Shown here: in pieces, positions 56,901-64,000 of the stretch
How positions within the stretch are numbered: position 1 is the stretch's first letter
Layout of the letters: each line of letters opens with the position of its first letter
DNA from: Hygrocybe punicea
Lineage: Eukaryota > Basidiomycota > Agaricomycetes > Agaricales > Hygrophoraceae
Reading direction: 5' to 3'
NCBI GenBank assembly: GCA_963556145.1
Contig: OY744462.1
Span: 2,542,001-2,606,000, forward strand
Length of the DNA stretch: 64,000 nucleotides
The notes under the pieces: generated by a model
Seen by the model: the letters and a program-made list of their open reading frames with translations, nothing else
Told to the model about the DNA's origin: nothing
The model's database searches: none
Position numbers and translations under genes: made by a program

Positions 56901-58958
56901 CAAACGACAAAACCTCCGTCAGACGTCACCCCGGCAAGTCTGTTGCCATAGACAGCCATGTCAGTGACAGCCGCCGACTGCGAAAATGTGGTCGGGAGCT
57001 GGAGCAACGTGCGATCACCACTGGATCTTGAGATTACGCGAACACGGCCTAAAAAGAGTAGGTCAATGAAAATGGGGAATGGGGAATATGATAAAACAGA
57101 CCTCTGGTCATGGCATACGCAACCCAGTGCGTAGCGCCGATTGTTGTACCAGGTAAAAAGACCGACTCCTGTCTGACCAACGCGATAGCGGTGGACTTGA
57201 CCGCGTCGCGAGGGGCCTGGACCTCGTCAAGAGGTTGAGAGACATCAAAAACGATACTCTGAGCCTGAGGGCTAGGTGAATTGGTCGTTGAGCAAGCCAC
57301 TGACTACATTTTGAAATGTAAACAAACCTGGGACTTGATTGATTTTTGGGCCGTAGAGCACCACCCTTGGCCTTGAAGGATGCGCGCGAAACCAGGGAGT
57401 TATCCTTGTCCTTTCGAATGGAGGCCATAGGCGCAGAGGGAACACTTGCTACGCTCACGGGGGAATCGGCCATGCGAGGTTGCGGACGATGGGCAGCGTT
57501 CACCTTTGGTGGAGACCCACGAGGAGATGCGGTTCTATTCGGTTTCGGGGGCAGCGGTGGAGGAGGCACTCTGGACTGAAGTGGTTCAGCAGGATCTTCG
57601 CCAGTCATGTAGGGGTCGTAGGAAAGCTGAGGGGCTTGTGTCGGAGGGGGAACCTGTCCCCGGGTGAGTTGGTCCATAATATTGTCAACAGATTTGCGCT
57701 TAGGGTCGGTAGTGGCGGATACAGATGTCCAGGCATCCTCATTGCCACTGGAAGCACTTGTAGATTGAGGGGGTGGCTTTTTCTTGATGGACGAGGAGGA
57801 GGTCAAAGCATCGAAAGGGGAAACGAAATCAAACATCGACTTCCGTGGAGAAGGGGGTTGCTCTTGCTGTGGCGGTTGAGAGCGTTGGGATGCTTCTCGG
57901 TTGGAGTCGTGAGGATTGTATGAAGTGTCACGACCAACGTACAGCTCTGGTTCCCGCTGGGAGGCTGCTTCCGGGTTGTATGGGGGAGACGGCGCAACTG
58001 CAACGGGGACCAAAGGGGTCCGTTGAGGGTCAGTGTAATTAGACCTTGGCGCGTTCCTGTGATCACAGGTGAACAACGATAAACAGTGTACCCGAAGCTT
58101 AAAGACTACTACAGAGTGCGAGAAAGGTGAAGAGAGAGAAAAAAGTCATTAAAGAGATGCACCACGCAACAAAAGCGTGCACGTGAGGACATGCTGCATC
58201 CGCAAGTGAAACGGATGTTATCGTCGAACATCAAATAGCCCGAAAAGTAATCGGACATGAGGAATGCCCGGTGAAATACCTCGGACGTACATAGGGTGTT
58301 CGACAGAAGACCAATGGAATGTAGGTTTACGCATGGCAAGAGGGAGGGAAAAAAGAGGTCGGAGAGAGACTCACCCTGACATCAGCTGTTCTAGTAATAT
58401 TTTTCCTTGCTCATTATTGTTGGGAGATGCTCCCGACCTCTGTGAAGCACCAGGGAGAGTAGGAGCGACATGAGACTGAGGTTGCCCGGTGACAGGACCA
58501 GGACCAGAACCAGAACCAGAACTAACACCACCGGTACCAGAAGATGATACGGTACCTAGAAGGGTACGCAGGGCGTTTTCGGCCGACGAGACGTTCGAGG
58601 AAGCAATGGGCTCATCGGATTGAGAGAGGTTTGGTGTCAGTGGTTCTGAACTACTGGGATAGGTGTTTCCACTGGCGATAGATTGCTGGTCAGAAGAAGG
58701 GACGTTCAGGTTATGAAATAGACTGTCGATATGGTTGGGAGGGAGATGTTGGGGACCATAGAGTTGGTGCTGAGACTGAGGGAGGGGTGGAGTTGAACCG
58801 CGAGAAAAAAGGTCATGCATGTTGGGTCGATCCATGACCAGACCGGGTAGAGATAATTCTGGGTTGGTGATAAGACGTAGCTGGACCAGGCTGGACGAAG
58901 AAGATATGGGAGAAGGTTGATTGGAACAGACTCTGACTGGCTGTGGGTGTACAGACAC
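53960..58958 (-). CDS. Enhancer of mRNA-decapping protein 4 (EDC4/Ge-1) homologue
   Basis: EDC4 scaffolds the DCP1-DCP2 decapping complex in P-bodies. From ATG at 58958 a disordered Ser/Pro-rich N-terminus (exon 1 to 58375, exon 2 from 58056 to about 57340, with Pro runs and SPRKSMFDFVSPFDAL) precedes a WD40-like propeller (VHVEQISDLSHDRGQVLLC, LHSVKWHPKQPDTLAVASEN, ALATISEDSTLTLWNIRDK, MFGHVNYDARIQTLWVANCR). A charged linker, a long helical segment (NDQVGRGIADNIQQ, VVTKIFLPAYSQQ) and a Pro-rich stretch lead to the EDC4 C-terminal helical domain (QLRELLSRSNPDMVMPLN, GPLSQAVILTLLHRVRDL, DPLISPYVPRVVPNVQQMLN). The C-terminal domain and the position of the propeller identify it. Intron 1 is unusually long (about 316 nt). 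Confidence 0.9.
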
Positions 58959-59435
58959 GACGTTTACACGAGTTGGGAAAACCGTGACCTTGTTCTCGGT
59001 TACTTCCGTATGTTAAGTTGCTACATAATAAAAACTTTGCCTGTCAGGCTAACTCAACGTTTTCCAATGGCCCATTGGCAAATGAAACACATGTTCACAG
59101 CAATTGGCAAAGCCCTGAAACTTCAGTGAAAGTGCTAGGAACGTAACGTAACGTTAGTACATGGGCGTTGAGTTACCTTTGAACCCCCAATGCTGCCACA
59201 TAATTTGCAAAATAATTTATAGCCGTGAACGTCGTTATTACACTCGAGACCTGCCAAGTCATCCTCGCGTACCTACAAAGCACCCGCTCGTGCTCGTCGT
59301 CATTGTTCGAGCATGCTCAGTAAGCTTTGAGCGTATTTGCGGAGTCAGGTCACATGTTCCGAGGCATTTTCTGGATAGCCAATCACAGGCCGTGGATCAT
59401 CGCAAACAAGAATCAATATCAATCAATACTGGATC

Positions 59436-59441
59436 TATAAG
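59436..59441 (+). promoter_or_regulatory. TATA-like box of the metallothionein gene
   Basis: TATAAG lies 86 bp upstream of the metallothionein ATG, at a normal distance for a strongly induced fungal gene. I did not find a convincing copper-response element. Confidence 0.4.
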
Positions 59442-59526
59442 TATCCGAGTCCCCTCTTCCCGCTTCTGCAGTCAAACGCACTCTTGTCCTCAACAACTTA
59501 TAACTTGCCAACCTCAATCATCTACA

Positions 59527-59745
59527 ATGTTCAATGTACGCATCATCCCCCCTCCTCCTCTATTAACCTGACTTACCACTCCCGTGCCTTTCTAGACCTC
59601 TGAATCTGTTCTAGTTAACGCCCACTGCGGCAACAACAATTGCACTTGCGGTGCCAAGTATGTTTGAAATCTGCCTTTATCATCTCCATGTCAACTCATA
59701 TCCTCGTGCAGTTGTCAGTGCAAGCCCGGCGAGTGCAAGTGCTAG
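59527..59745 (+). CDS. Small fungal metallothionein (34 residues, 7 Cys)
   Basis: Three tiny exons, 59527-59535, 59596-59657 and 59712-59745, join in phase (9+62+34 nt) to 34 residues starting MFNTSESVLVNAHCGNNN. Cysteines fall at 14, 19, 21, 25, 27, 32 and 34, giving three C-x-C pairs (CTC, CQC, CKC), the arrangement of seven-Cys copper-binding metallothioneins known from Neurospora and mushrooms. The N-terminal 13 residues before the first Cys are longer than in the 25-26 residue classic forms. Introns are 60 and 54 nt with good GT-AG ends. It lies in the cytosol and would bind Cu(I), possibly Zn or Cd. A TATA-like box sits 86 bp upstream. Confidence 0.88.
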
Positions 59746-59942
59746 ATGCACCACCAAGAACTTCCTCGTCCCTTCGAGACTTTGATTATCTACATGCAGC
59801 CCGAATTATCACCGATGTAATTTTACTGTAACGCAACTCAGTACTGATTTGCTGTTAAGAATGTGATGTGTTGTCCAAATGCCTGTTGGGCGCTGAGCGC
59901 TGTAGCAAATGTACACAGATTGCAAGTTTGAGTCAGCGCTGT

Positions 59943-61754
59943 CTAAGAATCATATTCGCATATCTCTCGTCCAATCCCGCACTGCTTATATCCTCCAAAG
60001 GGAAAGCCCAATGTCCCCTGCGTCCGTACAATTAAATCTGAATGTCGCGTAAGATTATTTTATTCGCGAAACAGCATCATCCACCACTCACACAAGCTCG
60101 GCCAGCCCAGAGCGTGTGCAACTCGCAGAGCTGTGTTGGTATTCTGCGAGAATGCCGGAACTCGCCAAACCATACGTGGTATCATTGGCTTGCTCGATAA
60201 CCTATATATACACAACAACAAAAAAACATGAATTCAATTCAAAATCTGCAGTGGTTTCAGAACGGTGCACCGTCTTCGTCCTCGAACTTGGTCACAACTG
60301 CGACTGGGCCGAATATCTCCTCTATATATCGGGTTTGCACTCCATGAAAATAGTCGACTGGATAAAGTACCCTTTCTCACCATGTTTTCACCACCAGTGC
60401 GCACGGTCGTGAGAGTCGATGTATTCCATGATAACCTGCGGTTGGGTTACCATCAATAACCAAAACCACGTGCACAATCGATGAACAAAAAAAATTCCTT
60501 GCATCAAATTTGGACTTCTGACACTCGAGGGCCGTACGTTGTGTCAAGAGAGAAAGGATCACCCGTAGCCGCAGCGAGAGCTTGCGTAACCTCCGTCAAA
60601 AATTCATCGTAGATGCCTTCTTGCACAAATATTCTGGATCCGGCAGTATAGACTTGCCCCACGTCAAAGCAACGGGGGATCGGTGAGCAAAGCCTCCGGC
60701 TCAAAGAAACAAAGTCTCCACCCCTACAAAATTCGATGACAAGCCTACTGCACCGCCTGATCCAAATCTTCGTCGTCGAATATTCGGACTCTTTCCCCCA
60801 AACTCCAGCATGCCGTAACGGCATCCTTTCCGATAGGCGGATGTTCATTTATAACACCAGGGGGAGAGCCTGCTTCATTAATCATGGATGCGACACCAAG
60901 TGCGCTCAGAGGGGTTGTCTCGGGGGGCTTGAAAACTATCGTGTTGCCAGTGGCGAGAGCAGGGGCAATTTTCCAGATGATCATAACCACGACAATTATT
61001 CAATAATACAAATCGAATCCCGAAAAGCTGACCGGGCGAAGTTTTATGTGGGAAGTTCTAAGGAGTGATCTGGCCCTGGACGGAACCCTGGAAGCAGCGC
61101 TGACGACGACTCCGATAGATTCGTGCCTTGTATAGCTCATCTTGAACTCGCCTGGCATTGTAGATCCAAGGCAATCCATAAGGTGTTGCGTACTTCAATG
61201 GTTTTACCATGTATCTTGTCTGCCCAACCGGCCCAAAACCGAATATATTCTATGGCTGAGTTAACGTCCACGTTTCAGTAGAGGTATGTTTTTCCTGAAA
61301 TAGCGTCCATCAATCGGACCCATGTTCGTGATCCCAAACAAAAGGTCATTCGGCTCACCAACATGCAGACTCTCAAGGGCAGCAATCTCATCGATATTTC
61401 TGTCGGCAGCTTTTATCGCTGGGCTCCAGAGACTTTCAGACCCAAAGACGTTCCTCCACAGCATCGACATCCTTGGACGACCCAGCGGCGAGCGACAGTA
61501 AGCGCCTTTCCGTTCGTTGAATAGATCAAAGTCGGGTTGCTCGCTGATAGTCTAAAACCATGGCGTCTGGATTGATAACACTGGGAAAAGAATGGGTTAT
61601 TAGCATGGGTTAAAATTTGTTTATCGAATCCACATATTCGATCAACGCTCCCTCGACGGTCGACAAACACTCCATTGATAAACAGCCCTTTTTGTATGGT
61701 CGAAAATCCTTTATAAGTGGAGGTGTCAGACTGACAAGTGAAAGAGTCGGGCAC
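59943..61754 (-). pseudogene. Decayed aldehyde dehydrogenase
   Basis: The order of ALDH motifs is preserved on the minus strand: a start like IQKGLFINGVFVD (61754 on), [112 protein letters not shown] and FGGYKQCGIGREICEYDS. Several stops and frameshifts separate them. The catalytic cysteine (normally in GQVCxAGSR) is Tyr, and the coenzyme-binding region is partly lost. It neighbours intact genes, so decay was local. Confidence 0.85.
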
Positions 61755-62115
61755 AGCGCGGACAGAAAGGACGAATGCGTAACCTTCAATTTGACCCCCG
61801 CCTATTTATGAAAGAACGATAGGAACCGTATTCGGGCCCGCAAGGTCAAATGTTTTGAATCAATCACGTACGGTATCACGGTCAAGCCAGTGGGTGGGAA
61901 TGCTGCGCGTGTGTGACCGGGACCCGCCTAACGTGCCAAGCGGAATGCCAGAACTACAACAGCCTGAGGGTGGTTTGTTCAGCTTGATGCGAATCGGCTG
62001 TTCTCACACTATACATATCACTGATATTAGCAATGTTACTGTCTCGGAACAAAAACACGGTTTCATAGTCATCAGCGTAGTACAAACGACTACGCTAGTC
62101 TGACGCCCATGGCTT

Positions 62116-63536
62116 TCATCCAAGTATTTCCCTGGCTGTGTGGCGGATGCAGTCAGTAGGGACGTCAGAGACCAACCGACGACCTTACCTATCTCTTTGT
62201 ATCTTTGCTGCCTGGTAGGATCAATTTCTACCAATGTCTGAAGGAGATCGGTACACTCCTTCCGAATGTTGTCGTTTAAGATTGGGTAGTGATTACGCAA
62301 CAGTAGCCGTTTGTAGTGCACCAGCGATTCCATGCACCCTGTCAGAGTTATAATAACAAGATCGGAGACCATAACTCTATCGGATCCAGCTTACATTTGC
62401 TGTCCGGTTGTTCGTCCAGAAGCTCTTGGATTACCGTAATTTCGCGCTCAAGAAGACCTCGGTCGTGACCTCATTGCAGCGGCTTGTGAACGACGTTGTG
62501 GGTTGGGAAATCACAGTACCAAGTCCCTACCTGATCCGATAAGCCATCGATGATACACCCACACACTTTGGTCATCTGGATCGGTGTACATTGCATTTCT
62601 GACCAACTCAAACTCTGGAACAATATAGCACACGAGTTGATCAGTCTCTGCTGTCGTCGAGTGTATATGACTCACCTTCTTCTTTACACTTGACTGGGTC
62701 TAGTTCGCCACTCTCCCATAACGAAAGGAACACCTTCGACCGTTGATGCCATGCACTGAAGTTGGAAAAATTGGATTCGATTTTGTGAGTGGTATACGCC
62801 AACTCAGAAATCACTGGTCTTTGGACGGGCATACTGGCCAAGATATATCGTCTGTAGTTCCAAGCATGGACTGCGACGAATGTGAAGATAAGGGGCGATG
62901 CAATTGAACTGACCACGCACAGTTTCGGGCATCTATATCCAGCATCTTCTCTACCACGAACAACTCCTTGTCCCAATTGGCCTTCTTCCAACCGTTCGGA
63001 TCACCATTCTCGCCTCCAGGACCGTCTGGTACATTCTCCAAACACCACCGACGGTGATTCCATATCCAATATACCTTGGGATTAGCTTTCAAGGCTGCAG
63101 TCGTCATGGACAGCTCGTCTGAGATCAACGTATTGACCTCTTCGGCGGTGCTACTTGTGTTCAGAATGTGAATGATGGCAGAGGAACAAACCCACCTAGT
63201 TGGAAATACGCCATTGAGGAGGATGTTTCGTCTGTAATTCCAGACTGTATAAAACTCTGGGTTCATACGCAGTAACCGCGAAGTAAGATCAAGAGCGTCT
63301 TTCGACCAATCTCTGCACTTCTTCTATCACACAAATGAAGTCGATGAAAGACTAAGTTTGCTTCGACACGCACTCTTGAGAGAATGTCCTCCGTCAGGGC
63401 CAAGTACTCGTTGAGTTTAGACTTCTCTCGCTGTTTTCTCGCCTCGGTGACCTCATGGCTTTGGCGAACACGTTTAACACCGTGCTGGTCAATGAACGTG
63501 AGATTGGTTGGGAAAACTTTGGGATAAACTGACCAT
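62116..63536 (-). CDS. Geranylgeranyl transferase type-2 subunit alpha (Rab GGTase alpha)
   Basis: With the beta subunit and Rab escort protein it attaches two geranylgeranyl groups to Rab GTPases. The start codon stands alone in exon 1 (63536-63534), spliced to 63484, giving the conserved N-terminus MHGVKRVR. PFTA repeats are visible in order: FYTVWNYRRNILLNG, VYWIWNHRRWCLEN, HAWNYRRYILASMP, FSAWHQRSKVFLSLW and QSVWVYHRWLIGS, followed by MESLVHYKRLLLRN and EIDPTRQQRYKEI. I place the stop at 62116 after a last intron (KEI-AREILG). The leucine-rich and Ig-like inserts of animal proteins are absent, as in yeast BET4. Confidence 0.9.
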
Positions 63537-63667
63537 GATTCGCGTTATGAGTTGGTTTACTAGTATGAGTTTGCTGTACCGTGTGAACTTTACTTTTGCT
63601 GCACTGGCAGCTCGTCCTTCCAGATATTATTTATCTGGAAATATTAATGCCTTCCGTGGCACCGAAA

Positions 63668-64000
63668 ATGCCTTCTCTGGAAGCCCTGACGTCCAATTTT
63701 CCCCTGACATGGCCTATCCCAACCCCAACCACCCACCCAGACCTCATCTCAACCAAGGACCTCAATCGCGAAGAGGATCTTCTCCGAAACCCCTCGTCGT
63801 TCCGTTCGTGGTGGGCCGCCATTAGCTCTACAAGAGAAGCTTTTACCTCACTTCAAAAAACACAACGTCCGCCAGATCTGCCTGCCGAGGTTACAGCTTT
63901 ACTCGGTCCTTTGGCTACACCGCATGCGCGAATCTCCTTGCAGCGTCTGACATATCTCTATGAAGCCGCCCTCGTTCAATTCCCCGGGTCCTTCAAACTA
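63668..64000 (+). CDS. Pre-mRNA-splicing factor SYF1 (XAB2), N-terminal part
   Basis: SYF1 is a HAT-repeat scaffold of the Prp19-associated (NTC) spliceosome complex. From ATG at 63668 the frame is open to the window end (111 codons). After MPSLEALTSNFPLTW it shows the family start DLNREEDLLRNPSSFRSWW and, after an insert, LTYLYEAALVQFPGSFKL, matching the first HAT repeat (LLYERALKLLPCSYKLW). It is divergent from Rab GGTase alpha with 131 bp between the start codons. The C-terminal bulk is outside the window. Confidence 0.85.
   Translation, partial: MPSLEALTSNFPLTWPIPTPTTHPDLISTKDLNREEDLLRNPSSFRSWWAAISSTREAFTSLQKTQRPPDLPAEVTALLGPLATPHARISLQRLTYLYEAALVQFPGSFKL

Overview
The window looks like genomic DNA of a filamentous basidiomycete, most likely an Agaricomycete. 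Genes are broken by many short introns (about 45-80 nt, GT-AG). Conserved eukaryotic housekeeping genes lie at both ends. Fungus-specific families are present (FunK1 kinase fragment, copper radical oxidase, small metallothionein), and the Ty3-type reverse transcriptase has the form usual in basidiomycete elements. All exon boundaries below were read by eye from splice signals and protein-family motifs; none comes from a search or alignment program.

Layout. 1-4.96 kb: the 3' part of the vitamin B6 synthase gene (PDX1/SNZ family, + strand) and a secreted copper radical oxidase (- strand). About 5-44.5 kb: a repeat-rich island with almost no intact host genes. It holds a Ser/Pro-rich ORF, a relic of an oligopeptide transporter, a solo LTR, two Ty3-like LTR retrotransposons with 4-bp target duplications, a host-type gene split by the first of them, a FunK1 fragment next to a small TIR element, and a zinc-knuckle gene. 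44.5-64 kb: a dense block of conserved genes: an Arg/Ser-rich protein (-), cyclin L (+), SRP receptor alpha (+), a one-TM protein (-), glyoxalase II (+), SFT2 (-), EDC4/Ge-1 (-), a 34-residue metallothionein (+), a decayed aldehyde dehydrogenase (-), Rab geranylgeranyltransferase alpha (-) and the start of SYF1 (+).

The most unusual material is in the island. Retrotransposon 2 (24695-40511) has identical-length 794-bp LTRs and a full gag-protease-RT-RNaseH-integrase set on the minus strand. Between pol and its 3' LTR it carries an extra spliced gene in the opposite orientation, encoding a coiled-coil protein with a perfect fungal-type Zn2Cys6 spacing (C-x2-C-x6-C-x7-C-x2-C-x6-C). Retrotransposon 1 (12924-18767) lacks pol but keeps gag and a decayed homologue of the same antisense gene, with the same cysteine spacing. 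The antisense gene therefore looks like a conserved part of this element lineage.

A 5,998-bp foldback DNA element (31727-37724), built of two roughly 2-kb inverted arms packed with 34-bp tandem repeats, sits inside the gag-protease ORF of retrotransposon 2. Its exact borders are fixed by a 7-bp target duplication; removing the element and one copy of the duplication restores the gag-protease reading frame without a seam. Retrotransposon 1 in turn split an older multi-exon gene, and one solo LTR related to element 2 later landed in the antisense gene of element 1.
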